A stretch of 64,000 nt of DNA. Source: Azospirillum sp. TSH64 (GTDB lineage Bacteria > Pseudomonadota > Alphaproteobacteria > Azospirillales > Azospirillaceae). Each line of letters opens with the position of its first letter. Positions within the stretch are counted from its first letter, which is position 1. The DNA lies in assembly GCF_003116035.1 (NCBI RefSeq), contig NZ_LGQW01000015.1, forward strand, positions 7,379,125-7,443,124, written 5' to 3'. The position numbers and the translations under genes were made by a program. The notes under the pieces were generated by a model. It made no database searches. It was not told the DNA's origin and saw only the letters and a list, made by a program, of their open reading frames with translations. This document shows positions 52,842 to 62,399 of the stretch, piece by piece.

Positions 52842-53151
52842 GCTTCGACCACGGCTCTCACGGAGGATTGGGGTTCCCGAAGGCGCCCCGTTTCCATTTT
52901 AGAACAGAACCGGGGGTAATGTTAAAATGCATTAACCATAATCATGCTGCAGCGCGCAACCCTTCCCAGGCATATGCGTCGCATGGGCAGGGTCCATGAA
53001 GAAAAGGTTAATGGAGGTTCATATGCGAAAGCCCCGGCATTGTCCGGGGCTTTCCGCATTCGGGACTCGATTGGCCGCCTCGCGCCGGACGCTGTGGGCA
53101 AACCTTTCGATATCCGCTTTTCCGGTACGCGAGACCGCGCCGGACGCCGAC
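52842..53151. other. Intergenic region with strong hairpin
   Basis: About 310 bases between the kinase and the DUF1127 gene. It is AT-rich near 52910-52960 (AATGTTAAAATGCATTAACCATAATCAT), where kinase promoter elements may lie, and contains the hairpin at 53027-53054. A short plus-strand frame starting behind GGAGG at 53021 runs through the hairpin and the antisense of the DUF1127 gene and is not believed. Confidence 0.4.
53027..53054. terminator. Strong hairpin, probable DUF1127 terminator
   Basis: Perfect 11-bp stem GAAAGCCCCGG around CATTGT, extended by a further five pairs (ATGCG/CGCAT) with one bulge. It lies about 100 bases downstream of the DUF1127 stop on the minus strand. T-runs are short (three), so termination efficiency is uncertain. 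Confidence 0.6.
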
Positions 53152-53364
53152 TCAGATGCTGCGGCGGACGGCCATGTGGATTTCGCCGCGGGTCAGTCCG
53201 ATGTCGGACAGTTCGGAGTCGGACATGTGGTTCAGCTCACTTTCCGCACGGTGAAGTTCAATCCGTTCGTGGACCCAATGAACGACACGCTGGAAGAGGG
53301 TGATTTCTTTTGTTCCGGTCGCAAACAATTCACCGGACGAAGACTGCATCGAAGAGTAGGCCAT
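53152..53364 (-). CDS. DUF1127 small protein
   Basis: A 70-residue protein with the DUF1127 signature at its C terminus (ELSDIGLTRGEIHMAVRR). The start has CAGGAG six to seven bases upstream. DUF1127 proteins are short, basic-ended peptides implicated in RNA turnover and phosphate or stress control in alphaproteobacteria. The first 30 residues are Ser/Thr-rich and variable. The gene is divergent from the carboxylesterase; the 270 bases between are AT-rich and likely hold both promoters. Confidence 0.9.
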   Translation of the reverse strand: MAYSSMQSSSGELFATGTKEITLFQRVVHWVHERIELHRAESELNHMSDSELSDIGLTRGEIHMAVRRSI

Positions 53365-53638
53365 GTTGATCTCCTGCGCTTGGCGCTGATTACATGGTCC
53401 TATTTTGCCTTTCGCACCCGCGAAATCAACGGACAACCCTCTGCGGTCCTGCGGCGGCAGACCTGCACGGATTCGATGGGCCGGAATTTCCTGCGGACCG
53501 CAGGCTTCGCCACGCCGCGATCCGGCAATTCCTGGACAAACTGCTGGCAGATTTTCCCGCAATCCTCCCATCTGATGGAAATTAACCGATATTACGGATA
53601 GTATAGCATAATTATTTCTACTTTAGAGGATCAGATCA

Positions 53639-55567
53639 ATGCAGATGGTCCGCAATAAGAAACCTTTGAGTGCATTTTTCGCCGGCATGCTTGCCCTTCC
53701 CCTCCTGGCCGCATCGGTCACGGGGGCGGCCTGGGCGGCTTCCCCCAAGCCGGCAACGCCGAACCCCCAACCGCCGGCCGCCCCCGCCTGCACCTCGTCC
53801 GACCCGACGACGGTCTGGGCCGATAACGCGAAATCGACCGCAGCCCTCTGCGGCAGCCAGGGGACGGGGGGTATCGCCTCCTATCTCGGCATTCCCTATG
53901 TGGCGAACCAGCCGGTGCCGCCGAACCGCTGGATGCCCAGTGCGCCGGCAAGCTGGCCGCCCGCGCCCGCCATGCAGGCGGTGAACGTGCAGAATCAATG
54001 CATCCAGAAGCTGCCGGCCTGGGACGCCCAGCCGCCGGCGACCGGCGAGGACTGCCTGTATCTGAATGTCTGGGCGCCAACGGCCTCGCTGAACAACCCG
54101 GCGGCCAAGCTGCCGGTGATGGTCTTCATCCATGGCGGCGCCTTCATCGCCGGCTCGGGCGGCGCGCCGGTCTACAACGGATCGGCACTGGCGCAGAACG
54201 GCGTCATCGTGGTCACGCTGAACTACCGGCTGGGTGCGCTGGGCTTCATGGCCGCACAGGTGCCGGCGACCGGCAAGAAGGATGCGCCGACCGTCGACAT
54301 CAACGGCAATTTCGGTCTCGACGACCAGCGCAACGCCCTGCTCTGGGTCCAGTCCAACATCGCCCGCTTCGGCGGCGATCCGACGCAGGTCACGCTGTTC
54401 GGAGAGAGCGCCGGCGCGATGTCCACCGGGCTGCATCTCTTCGCCTCTCCGGCCAGCGCCCCGCTGTTCCGGGCGGCGATCATGGAAAGCAACCCCATCG
54501 GATCGCTGTATCGCACCCTGGCCGACACCCAGAGCCAGGGCACCAACTTCATCCGCTGGCTGTGCACCAAGACGCTCCATCTGCTGAGCTGTCCGGGCAA
54601 CATGGAATGGTTGCAGAGCCTGTCGGCCGACACCATCCAGAAGGCGCAGGCCGACTTCCTCAATCTGGGAATCGGCAACGGCAACGGCGGTGGCGGCCCC
54701 GTTCCGGCGGCCGGGGCGCTGGCCGACTCCCTGCCCTGGGCGCCGACCGTCGATGGCAAGGACGTGGTCGCCCAGCCGATCGCCGGCTTCGCCCCCGGCA
54801 TGCCGCAGAAGCCCTTCCTGTTCGGCGTCAATGCCGATGAAGGCGCCGTCTTCGCCGCGATGATCGCCGCCGCAATCCCCGGCCCCTATCTGCCGGCGGA
54901 ATACAACAAGATCCTGGCCAAGGCGATCCCGGACACCACCGCGCGGACCGCAATCGCCGCTTACCAGAACAGTGCCGGCCAGAAGCCCTATGTGGCGCCG
55001 GCCGCCAACCCGCCGACCTATTACGGCCTGGACAAGATCACCAACGGAACGGCGCAGACGACCGATCTGCTGATCGACGACTTCGCCTTCCACTGCGCGA
55101 ACCTGTGGATGGCCGGACAGGCCTATGGCCAGATCGCCAACACCAAGGGCACCTCGCCGATCTATGGCTACCTGTTCAGTCAGCAGCCGATCTTCGACCT
55201 CTACAAGACGGCGTCGGGCCAGCCGGTCGCGGCCTGCGCCCCGAGCAACGGCAATGTCTGCCATGCCAACGAGCTGCCCTACGTGTTCAGCACGCTGGGC
55301 ATCCTGTTCGCCAACCCGCCCCAGGCGGACGCCGCGCTGGCCGCCACGATGACCTCGACCTGGGCAAGCTTCGCCAGGAACCCGGCGGCCCCGGCCGGAC
55401 TGGCCGCCTATACCCCCACCGGCGTTCTGAACCTCTTCAACAGCCGGACGTCTGCGAAGACGACGCCGATCTCCGGCATGGATCAGACCGGCAACTGCTC
55501 GGCCCTGTGGAACACACTGGGCGTCTATCCGGCGGCTGCGCAGACGACCGCCAGTAGCAAGCCGTAA
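53639..55567 (+). CDS. Secreted type-B carboxylesterase
   Basis: A 642-residue alpha/beta hydrolase of the carboxylesterase/cholinesterase family. A signal peptide ends about residue 33 (GAAWAAS). The oxyanion hole is HGGAF, the nucleophile Ser is in FGESAGAMS (near residue 257), the Glu/Asp acid is in GVNADEGAVF, and the catalytic His is in CHANELPYVF. Several paired Cys suggest disulfides in the periplasm or outside. Length is at the upper end for the bacterial family because of Pro/Ala-rich lead and inserts. The ATG at 53639 is eight bases after AGAGGA. A perfect hairpin follows the gene. Substrate unknown. Confidence 0.9.
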   Translation: MQMVRNKKPLSAFFAGMLALPLLAASVTGAAWAASPKPATPNPQPPAAPACTSSDPTTVWADNAKSTAALCGSQGTGGIASYLGIPYVANQPVPPNRWMPSAPASWPPAPAMQAVNVQNQCIQKLPAWDAQPPATGEDCLYLNVWAPTASLNNPAAKLPVMVFIHGGAFIAGSGGAPVYNGSALAQNGVIVVTLNYRLGALGFMAAQVPATGKKDAPTVDINGNFGLDDQRNALLWVQSNIARFGGDPTQVTLFGESAGAMSTGLHLFASPASAPLFRAAIMESNPIGSLYRTLADTQSQGTNFIRWLCTKTLHLLSCPGNMEWLQSLSADTIQKAQADFLNLGIGNGNGGGGPVPAAGALADSLPWAPTVDGKDVVAQPIAGFAPGMPQKPFLFGVNADEGAVFAAMIAAAIPGPYLPAEYNKILAKAIPDTTARTAIAAYQNSAGQKPYVAPAANPPTYYGLDKITNGTAQTTDLLIDDFAFHCANLWMAGQAYGQIANTKGTSPIYGYLFSQQPIFDLYKTASGQPVAACAPSNGNVCHANELPYVFSTLGILFANPPQADAALAATMTSTWASFARNPAAPAGLAAYTPTGVLNLFNSRTSAKTTPISGMDQTGNCSALWNTLGVYPAAAQTTASSKP

Positions 55568-55595
55568 CCGTCCTACTGGAAGACGGCAAAGAGAA

Positions 55596-55623
55596 GGGCG
55601 CGCGGGAGAAGTCCCGCGCGCCC
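55596..55623. terminator. GC-rich hairpin between convergent genes
   Basis: Perfect 12-bp stem GGGCGCGCGGGA around GAAG, 28 bases after the esterase stop and 45 before the glpX stop. It lacks a T-run, so rho-independent termination is only likely, not certain. Confidence 0.65.
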
Positions 55624-55667
55624 CTGTCCATGGCATCCGGTCCCGCAGGGGACCGGCGGCAAAAACC

Positions 55668-56669
55668 TTACTTCACGCTGACCTTGCGCGACAGGTTGTG
55701 GTGCGCCTCGATGTAGCGGACCGTGCCCGACTTGGAGCGCATGATGACCGAGTGGGTGTAGGCACCGCCCGGAACGCGGCGGACACCCTTCAGCATGGCG
55801 CCGTCGGTCACGCCGGTGGCGGCGAACATGACGTTGCCACGCGCCAGCTCGTGCAGGCTGTACTTCTTGTCGAGGTCGGTGACGCCCCACTTGGCGGCGC
55901 GGGCCTTCTCGTCGTCGTTGCGGAACAGCAGACGGCCCTGGAACTGGCCGCCGATGCAGCGCAGCGCGGCAGCGGCCAGCACGCCTTCCGGCGCACCGCC
56001 GGAGCCGACATACATGTCGACGCCGGTGCCGGCCTGGCTGGTGGCGATGACGCCCGACACGTCGCCGTCGTTGATCAGCATGATGCGGGCGCCGGCTTCA
56101 CGGACGCGGGCGATCAGCTCGGCGTGGCGCGGACGGTTCAGGATGCAGACCAGCAGCTCCTGCACCTCGGTGCCCTTGGCGGCGGCCAGCGCCTTCAGGT
56201 TGTTGGCCGGGGTCTCGTCCAGGTCGACGACATTGTCCGGCAGGCCGGCGCCGACGGCGATTTTGTCCATGTAGACGTCGGGGGCGTTCAGGAAGCCGCC
56301 CTCCTCCGCCATGGCGATCACGGCCAGCGAGTTCGGGCCGCCGGTGGCGCAGATGGTGGTGCCTTCCAGCGGGTCGAGCGCGATGTCGACCTTCGGGCCG
56401 GAGCCGATGCCGGCACCGACCTTCTCGCCGATGTACAGCATCGGGGCCTCGTCGCGCTCACCCTCGCCGATCACGACGGTGCCGTCGATGTAGAGCGTGT
56501 TGAGCGCCTGGCGCATGGCGTCGACCGCGGCCTGGTCGGCCAGCTTCTCGTCGCCGCGACCCATCAGCAGCGAGGCCGACAGAGCGGCGGCCTCGGTCAC
56601 GCGGACGGCCTCCAGCGCGAGGTTGCGGTCCATGTGGGACAGGTCGACATGCGTAGACGGCGTAGACAT
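55668..56669 (-). CDS. glpX: Class II fructose-1,6-bisphosphatase
   Basis: A 333-residue gluconeogenic phosphatase that hydrolyses fructose 1,6-bisphosphate. The metal and phosphate motifs of the GlpX class are VIGEGERDEAP, IALDPLEGTT and GDVSGVIATS. The hydrophobic AMAEEGGFL segment is also conserved. It is last in the run aminotransferase - hom - glpX, a gene order found in many alphaproteobacteria, although recJ, often next, is not here. Confidence 0.96.
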   Translation of the reverse strand: MSTPSTHVDLSHMDRNLALEAVRVTEAAALSASLLMGRGDEKLADQAAVDAMRQALNTLYIDGTVVIGEGERDEAPMLYIGEKVGAGIGSGPKVDIALDPLEGTTICATGGPNSLAVIAMAEEGGFLNAPDVYMDKIAVGAGLPDNVVDLDETPANNLKALAAAKGTEVQELLVCILNRPRHAELIARVREAGARIMLINDGDVSGVIATSQAGTGVDMYVGSGGAPEGVLAAAALRCIGGQFQGRLLFRNDDEKARAAKWGVTDLDKKYSLHELARGNVMFAATGVTDGAMLKGVRRVPGGAYTHSVIMRSKSGTVRYIEAHHNLSRKVSVK

Positions 56670-56750
56670 CGTGTGCTCCCCCCGACTCTTCGGTCGTATC
56701 AGGCTGTGTTTGGTCAGGCTGTGCTTGGTTATTGTGGGAAACGGTCCCGA

Positions 56751-58055
56751 TCAGAACTGCTCGATCCGGATCATCCGCGGCGGCTCCAGCACGCTGTCGC
56801 TGGCCGCGATGGTCGCAAGCGCGCGCTGCATGGCCGCCTCGTCGGTGTCATGGGTGGTCAGGACCACCGGAACGCCTTCGCCCGGCGAGCGGCCGCGCTG
56901 CAGGAACTGCTCCATGGAGACGTTCTGGTCGCGCATCGCCGCTGCGATATCCGCTATCACACCGGGACGGTCCACGACCATCAGGCGGACGTAGTACGAC
57001 CCGCGGCGCGCTTCCATCGGCGAGGGGGTTGCCGCACCCAGCCGATCGGCCGGAACGCCGAAGGTGGGCGTAGACCGCCCGCGGGCGATGTCGATCAGGT
57101 CGGCGACCACCGCCGAGGCGGTCGGGCCGGCGCCGGCGCCGCGGCCGACGAACAGCACCCGGTCGGCGAAGTCGGCCTGAGCCACCACGGCGTTGAACAC
57201 GCCGTCCACCGACGCGATGGGGGCGGCCACCGGCACCATGCAGGGATGGACGCGCTGCTCGACGCCCGCTTCGGTGCGCCGCGCGATGCCCAGCAGCTTG
57301 ATGCGGAAGCCCAGCTGGTCGGCATAGTCGAAATCGACCGCCGACACCTGCCGGATGCCCTCGACATAGACCGAGGAGAAATCGACCGGCGTGCCGAAGG
57401 CGACCGACGCCAGGATCGCCAGCTTGTGCGCGGCGTCGATGCCGTCGATGTCGAAGCTGGGGTCGGCCTCGGCATATCCCAGAGCCTGGGCATCGGCCAG
57501 CACATCGGCGAAGTCGCGGCCGGTGGTCCGCATCTCCGTCAGGATGTAGTTGCAGGTGCCGTTGAGGATGCCGTGGATTTCCGACACGGCGTTGCCGGCA
57601 AGACCCTCGCGCAGCCCCTTGATGATCGGGATGCCGCCGGCGACCGCCGCCTCGAAGGCGACGGTCAGGCCGCGCGATTCGGCCTTCCGGGCGATCTCGG
57701 TGCCGTGGACGGCCAGCAGCGCCTTGTTGGCGGTGACCACATGCTTGCCGGTCTCCAGCGCCGTGGCGACGGTGTCGCGCGCCGGGCCTTCCGACCCGCC
57801 GATCAGCTCCACCACCAGATCGGCGCCGGCCTCGGCGGCCATCGAGACGGGATCGTCGAACCACTGGACGCGCGACAGATCGACGCCGCGGTCCTTGCCC
57901 TTCGAGCGCGCGCTGACCGCGACCACCTCGATCCGGCGGCCGCAGCGCTGTTCGATCAGCGAGCCTTGCGTTTCCAGCAGCTTCAGGACGCCGGCACCGA
58001 CCGTACCAAGGCCGGCGACGGCGATTTTCAGGGGGGCTTGCTGGGCGTTCGGCAT
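56751..58055 (-). CDS. hom: Homoserine dehydrogenase
   Basis: A 434-residue NAD(P)-dependent enzyme reducing aspartate semialdehyde to homoserine on the route to Thr, Met and Ile. It has the Rossmann motif GLGTVGAGVL (residues about 15-24), the catalytic Lys/Asp region around KALLAVHG and GILNGTCNYILTEM, and the C-terminal ACT domain (YYVRLMVVDRPGVIADIA) for feedback control by threonine. The ATG overlaps the aminotransferase stop by one base. Coupling of the two fits amino-acid biosynthesis. Confidence 0.96.
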   Translation of the reverse strand: MPNAQQAPLKIAVAGLGTVGAGVLKLLETQGSLIEQRCGRRIEVVAVSARSKGKDRGVDLSRVQWFDDPVSMAAEAGADLVVELIGGSEGPARDTVATALETGKHVVTANKALLAVHGTEIARKAESRGLTVAFEAAVAGGIPIIKGLREGLAGNAVSEIHGILNGTCNYILTEMRTTGRDFADVLADAQALGYAEADPSFDIDGIDAAHKLAILASVAFGTPVDFSSVYVEGIRQVSAVDFDYADQLGFRIKLLGIARRTEAGVEQRVHPCMVPVAAPIASVDGVFNAVVAQADFADRVLFVGRGAGAGPTASAVVADLIDIARGRSTPTFGVPADRLGAATPSPMEARRGSYYVRLMVVDRPGVIADIAAAMRDQNVSMEQFLQRGRSPGEGVPVVLTTHDTDEAAMQRALATIAASDSVLEPPRMIRIEQF

Positions 58056-59329
58056 CAGGCTTTCGCTTTCTCGGATTCCAGAAGGGCGGCGCGGGCCACC
58101 GGGTCCTTGCTCGCCGCAACGCCGCCGGCGTTGGAGCGGAAGAACTCCTTGATGTTGCGGGTCGCCTGGCGGATGCGGTGGACGTTCTCCACCATCGCCA
58201 GACGGACATGGCCGTCGCCGTATTCGCCGAAGCCGATGCCGGGAGCCACCGCGACCTCCGCCTGCTGCAGCAGCAGCTTGGAGAATTCCAGCGAGCCCAG
58301 ATGGGCGAACTGCGGCGGGATCGGCGCCCAGGCGAACATCGACGCCTTCGGGCTGGGAACCTCCCAGCCGGCGGCGGCCAGCCCCTCGATCATCACGTCG
58401 CGGCGCTGCTTGTACATGTCGCGCACCTGCTGCACGCAGTCCTGCGGACCGTTCAGCGCGGCGGCGGCGGCGACCTGGATCGGTGTGAAGGCACCGTAGT
58501 CGAGGTACGACTTGATGCGGGCCAGCGCCGTGATCAGCGTCTTGTTGCCGGTGGCGAAGCCGATGCGCCAGCCGGCCATCGAATAGGTCTTCGACATCGA
58601 GGTGAACTCGACGGCGATCTCGCGCGCTTCCGGGATCTCGAGGATCGAGGGCGGCGGGTCGTTGTCGAAGAAGATCTCGGCATAGGCCAGATCGGACAGG
58701 ATGTAGATGCCGTGCTTGCGGCAGAACTCGACGATCGGACGGTAGAAGTCCAGCCCGACCACCTCGGCCGTCGGGTTCGACGGGTAGTTCAGCACCAGCG
58801 CCAGCGGCTTCGGCACGCTGTGGCGCACGGCGCGCTCCAGCATGATCATGAAGCTGTCGATGTCGGTCGACGCCCCGTTCTCCATGCCCACCGGCAGGTG
58901 GCGCACCGAGGCGCCGGCCAGGATGAAGCCGAACGGATGGATCGGGTATGAGGGATTCGGCACCAGGATGATGTCGCCGGGGCTGGTGATCGCCTGGGCG
59001 AGGTTCGCCAGACCTTCCTTCGAGCCGATGGTGACGATGCACTCGGTCTCGGGATCGACGTCGACGTTGAAGCGGCGCTTGTAATAGGCGGCATGGGCCT
59101 TGCGCAGGCCGGGGATGCCGCGGGAGTTCGAGTAGCGGTGCGTCTTCGGATCGCGCACGGCCTCGACCAGCTTGTCGACGATGTGCTGCGGGGTCGCCTG
59201 GTCGGGATTGCCCATGCCGAGGTCGATGATGTCGGCGCCGTTGGCCCTAGCTCGCGCCTTCATCGCGTTCACTTCGGCGAAGACGTAGGGCGGCAGGCGC
59301 TTGATGCGATGGAATTCGGTGTTGGACAT
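58055..59329 (-). CDS. AlaC-like PLP aminotransferase
   Basis: A 424-residue fold-type I aminotransferase. The PLP lysine is in SMSKTYSMAGWRIGF (near residue 244). Other landmarks are IGSKEGLANLAQAI, NYPSNPTAEV, LSDLAYAEIFFD and the phosphate-binding Arg in GWRIGF. Members in this position are annotated as alanine or LL-diaminopimelate aminotransferases. With hom downstream, a role in the aspartate family or in valine/alanine synthesis is likely; the exact substrate cannot be read. The upstream 290 bases are divergent to the chemoreceptor. Confidence 0.9.
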   Translation of the reverse strand: MSNTEFHRIKRLPPYVFAEVNAMKARARANGADIIDLGMGNPDQATPQHIVDKLVEAVRDPKTHRYSNSRGIPGLRKAHAAYYKRRFNVDVDPETECIVTIGSKEGLANLAQAITSPGDIILVPNPSYPIHPFGFILAGASVRHLPVGMENGASTDIDSFMIMLERAVRHSVPKPLALVLNYPSNPTAEVVGLDFYRPIVEFCRKHGIYILSDLAYAEIFFDNDPPPSILEIPEAREIAVEFTSMSKTYSMAGWRIGFATGNKTLITALARIKSYLDYGAFTPIQVAAAAALNGPQDCVQQVRDMYKQRRDVMIEGLAAAGWEVPSPKASMFAWAPIPPQFAHLGSLEFSKLLLQQAEVAVAPGIGFGEYGDGHVRLAMVENVHRIRQATRNIKEFFRSNAGGVAASKDPVARAALLESEKAKA

Positions 59330-59621
59330 GGACGCTCCGGAAGACCGCTCCGGTCACGCCACGAACCCAAGAGACCTGCGGACCGGGACTGACGTTCTAC
59401 CGCCCTGACGCGACGGAAGCGAGGCAAATTTCGTGTTTGGACCGTCCGGCACGGCGCTTTGGCCGCGACGGCCCCGTGAGACGCGGTGATGGAGTGACTT
59501 AACAATCTCCCTACCAACGTCGTGGTTAAACCTAACTGTGCTTTAACCCATTAGCTTTCATACCTTCGGCTTGGCACTTTCGTAGCCATGCCGCATCGGT
59601 GAAGGCTGTTGGAGTCGTAAG

Positions 59622-61694
59622 ATGGTTTCGCTTTTGAAGGTCGCGGATCGGCTGCTCGGCGACATGCGCTTTTCACGCAAGATGGCGCTTGCCCTGTCGG
59701 TCCCGATGGCGGGCGTGGTCGTGCTGTCGTCGCTGCTGGTGTGGGAACAGGTCGAAGCGAGCCGCCGGGCGTCCGATCTCGCCTCCGTAACCCGCCTGTC
59801 GGTCGGCATGACCAGCCTCGTGCACGAGCTTCAGAAGGAACGCGGCTCCTCCTCCATCTTCCTCGCCGGCAAGCTCGCCGAAGACCGCAAGCGCCTGGAG
59901 ACGGTGCGGACCGCCGCCGACGCCCGGATGGCCGAGCTGGCCCAGGACATCGCCGGAGCCCGGGTCCGCGATTCCCGGGTAGCCGCGGCGATCGGCGGCG
60001 CCCGCGACGCACTGTCGCAGCTGTCCGGCCTGCGCACCGGCGTCGACGGCATGGCGCAATCCTCGATGGAGGTGGTGGCGAGCTACACCGCCGTGATCCG
60101 CAGGCTGCTCGACGCCGCCGGGCAGGCCCGGTCCCTGTCCGACGGCAGCGACCAGCTGCGCGCCGCCGATGCCCTGGTCTCCCTGTCGGAGGCGAAGGAG
60201 CGGCTGGGCCAGCAGCGTGCGGTCGGCGGCGGCGCCTTCCGCAAGGACCGTTTCCCCATCGACGCGCATGAACGCTTCATCGAGCTGTCGGGCGAATACA
60301 AGGCGCTGATGGGCGGGCTGAAGAACAAGCTGACCGCCGAGCAGGCCGGCTATTTCGACCGGACCGTCGCCGGACCGGCCATCGCGGAGGTGGAGCGGAT
60401 GCGGCGGATCGGCATCGCCTCGGCCTATGGCGCCGCGGGCGAGCGGATCGATGCCGGGAAATGGTTCGACACCATCACCATCGCCATCGACATGCTGCGC
60501 AGCGTCGAGACCCGGGTGGCCGACGACCTGATCGGGCTTGCCACCCTCGATGCGCAGGAGTCGATGAACCGGCTGGTCGGCATGGCCGCCGGTCTGGCGA
60601 TCCTGCTGGTGACCATGACGCTGATCGCCGTCCTGGTCGCCCGCAACATCACCCGGCCCATCGCCCGCCTGAACGGCGACATGGCGCGGCTGGAAGCCGG
60701 CGAGCGCGAACTGACCATCCACGGTGCCGGACGCGCCGACGAGCTGGGCGCCATGGCGCGCAGCCTCGACCAGTTCCGCCTCAGCCTCGCCGAAGCCGAC
60801 CGGCTCGCCGCGGAGCAGCGGCAGCACCAGGAGGACCGGCTGCGCGAGGCCGAGCGGCTGGAGCAGCTGGTCGATGCGTTCGACCGCCACATCGAAATGG
60901 TCGCGGAGCAACTGGCGGGTGCTGCCACCGGCCTGCGCGGCAATGCCCAGCAGATGAGCCACATCGCCTCGGAGACCGAAGTCCATGTCCTCTCCGTCGC
61001 CCGCGCGTCCGAAGGGGCATCCGACAATGTCCAGGCCGTCGCCGCCGCGGCGGAGGAGCTGACCGCCTCCATCGCCGAGATCGGACGCCAGATGGCGGGC
61101 TCGACCGAGATGGCGGAGCGGGCGGTCGGCGACGTCCGGCGCACCGCCGACGTCATCGCCGATCTCAGCGGCGCCGCCCAGCAGGTGGGCGAGATCGTGC
61201 GGATGATCACCGACATCGCCAGCCAGACCAACCTTCTCGCCCTCAACGCCACCATCGAGGCCGCCCGCGCGGGCGAGGCCGGCAAGGGCTTCGCGGTGGT
61301 GGCGCAGGAGGTGAAGAACCTCGCCAACCAGACGGCGAAGGCGACCGAGGACATCACCGCCAAGGTTGCCGAAATCCAGGCGGCGACCGGCCACACCGTC
61401 AGCGCCATCGACGAGATCGGCGGCATCGTCACCCACATCGAGGAAAACATCTCCGCGGTCGCCGCCGCCGTGGAGGAGCAGAACGCCGCCACCGCGGAGA
61501 TCGGCCGCAACGTCCGGCAGGCCGCCGACGGCACCGACCGGGTGTCGCACAACGCCTCCCTGGTCGGCACCGAGGCCAGCCGGGCCGGCGCCATGGCGAA
61601 GGAGGTGCTGTCGATGGCCGACGCGCTGAAGCGCAACGCCGACGGGCTGCGCAGCGACGTCGCCGACTTCATCGGGAAAATCCGGGCGGCGTGA
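59622..61694 (+). CDS. Methyl-accepting chemotaxis protein with NIT domain
   Basis: A 690-residue chemoreceptor. A first helix (residues 20-40) and a second near 322-344 flank a helical periplasmic domain of the NIT (nitrate/nitrite-sensing) type, with VHELQKERGSSSIFL near residue 67. A HAMP domain follows (about 345-400), then the signalling domain. The tip hairpin includes the conserved DIASQTNLLALNATIEAARA, with AGEAGKGFAVVAQEVKNLA after it. GGAG is seven bases before the ATG. Ligand preference for nitrate or nitrite is a family inference. Confidence 0.92.
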   Translation: MVSLLKVADRLLGDMRFSRKMALALSVPMAGVVVLSSLLVWEQVEASRRASDLASVTRLSVGMTSLVHELQKERGSSSIFLAGKLAEDRKRLETVRTAADARMAELAQDIAGARVRDSRVAAAIGGARDALSQLSGLRTGVDGMAQSSMEVVASYTAVIRRLLDAAGQARSLSDGSDQLRAADALVSLSEAKERLGQQRAVGGGAFRKDRFPIDAHERFIELSGEYKALMGGLKNKLTAEQAGYFDRTVAGPAIAEVERMRRIGIASAYGAAGERIDAGKWFDTITIAIDMLRSVETRVADDLIGLATLDAQESMNRLVGMAAGLAILLVTMTLIAVLVARNITRPIARLNGDMARLEAGERELTIHGAGRADELGAMARSLDQFRLSLAEADRLAAEQRQHQEDRLREAERLEQLVDAFDRHIEMVAEQLAGAATGLRGNAQQMSHIASETEVHVLSVARASEGASDNVQAVAAAAEELTASIAEIGRQMAGSTEMAERAVGDVRRTADVIADLSGAAQQVGEIVRMITDIASQTNLLALNATIEAARAGEAGKGFAVVAQEVKNLANQTAKATEDITAKVAEIQAATGHTVSAIDEIGGIVTHIEENISAVAAAVEEQNAATAEIGRNVRQAADGTDRVSHNASLVGTEASRAGAMAKEVLSMADALKRNADGLRSDVADFIGKIRAA

Positions 61695-61705
61695 GGGGGG
61701 CGGGG

Positions 61706-61728
61706 AGCGGCGTGGCGGTCGCCGCTTT
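61706..61728 (+). terminator. Terminator-like hairpin after the chemoreceptor
   Basis: Perfect 7-bp stem AGCGGCG around TGGCGGT, followed by TTT, ten bases after the chemoreceptor stop. The short T-run makes this a moderate call. Confidence 0.55.
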
Positions 61729-61789
61729 CCACCCAAGAGGGAGGCATGTATCCTGAGAGCGTAGCGATTTTCTCCCGGAGGCTCCCGCG

Positions 61790-62086
61790 ATGCCCGTTTC
61801 GCCGACCCCGCCGGCACGCCCCTCCAAAGTGACGGCCACAATTCCGGCGGAGGAACTGCCGCGAGCGATCACCGCCGCCCTCCCCGTCCGCCCGCCGGCC
61901 GGAACCCGCTTCCGGGTGACCATCGAACCGGCCGATGAGAGCGAGGAGGAACGCCGACAGTCGTTGATGGATGACGTTGCTGTCGGGCTGGAGGACGCGG
62001 ACGCAGGGCGGACGACGGACGGCGAGATGCTGTTCGAGCGTCTGATCGCCAAATATGCCAAGGTGGGAGAGCCCGGACAGGGTTGA
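61790..62086 (+). CDS. Antitoxin of type II toxin-antitoxin pair
   Basis: A 98-residue acidic protein just upstream of a ParE-like toxin. Typical antitoxin features: a Pro/Thr-rich N terminus, a basic/acidic middle (IPAEELPRAITAALPVR), and a Glu/Asp-rich C-terminal half (ESEEERRQSLMDDVAVGLEDADAG) for toxin neutralisation. I do not see a clear DNA-binding motif, so autoregulation is uncertain. CGGAGG is about nine bases before the ATG. The pair sits downstream of the chemoreceptor terminator as its own unit. Confidence 0.78.
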   Translation: MPVSPTPPARPSKVTATIPAEELPRAITAALPVRPPAGTRFRVTIEPADESEEERRQSLMDDVAVGLEDADAGRTTDGEMLFERLIAKYAKVGEPGQG

Positions 62087-62095
62087 TCGGTAGCA

Positions 62096-62392
62096 ATGGC
62101 ACGGCTGGAATTCACCGCTGCCGCGGAAGGCGATCTGGAGAGCATCGGCGACTACATCGCCCAGGACAATCCGCTGGCCGCCATCCGCATGGTCTTGGAT
62201 ATCCGGGACCATTGCAGGAAGATCGCGTCGATGCCTGCCATCGGCCGAAGCCGTCCGGAGTTGGGCACCGGCTTGCGCAGCCTGTCCGTATCCCCTTACT
62301 TGATCTTATATCGGGCAGAGAATGCGGACCGGGTCATCGTGATCCGCATCGTCCACGGCGCCCGCGACCTGCCGCACGTGATGCGAGACTAG
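62096..62392 (+). CDS. ParE/RelE-family toxin
   Basis: A 98-residue toxin. The family pattern is clear: FTAAAEGDLESIGDYI helix, SMPAIGRSRPELGTGLRSLS, PYLILYRAE strand, and the C-terminal VIRIVHGARDL. ParE-like toxins poison gyrase; RelE-like cut mRNA. This sequence (the RPEL, GLR and HGARD elements) fits ParE better. It begins nine bases after the antitoxin stop. The ribosome-binding site is weak, so coupling is likely. Confidence 0.85.
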   Translation: MARLEFTAAAEGDLESIGDYIAQDNPLAAIRMVLDIRDHCRKIASMPAIGRSRPELGTGLRSLSVSPYLILYRAENADRVIVIRIVHGARDLPHVMRD

Positions 62393-62399
62393 CGCCCCC

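Noticed and set aside
53021..53601. Plus-strand frame behind GGAGG
   Set aside because: It passes through a strong terminator hairpin and antisense of the DUF1127 gene.
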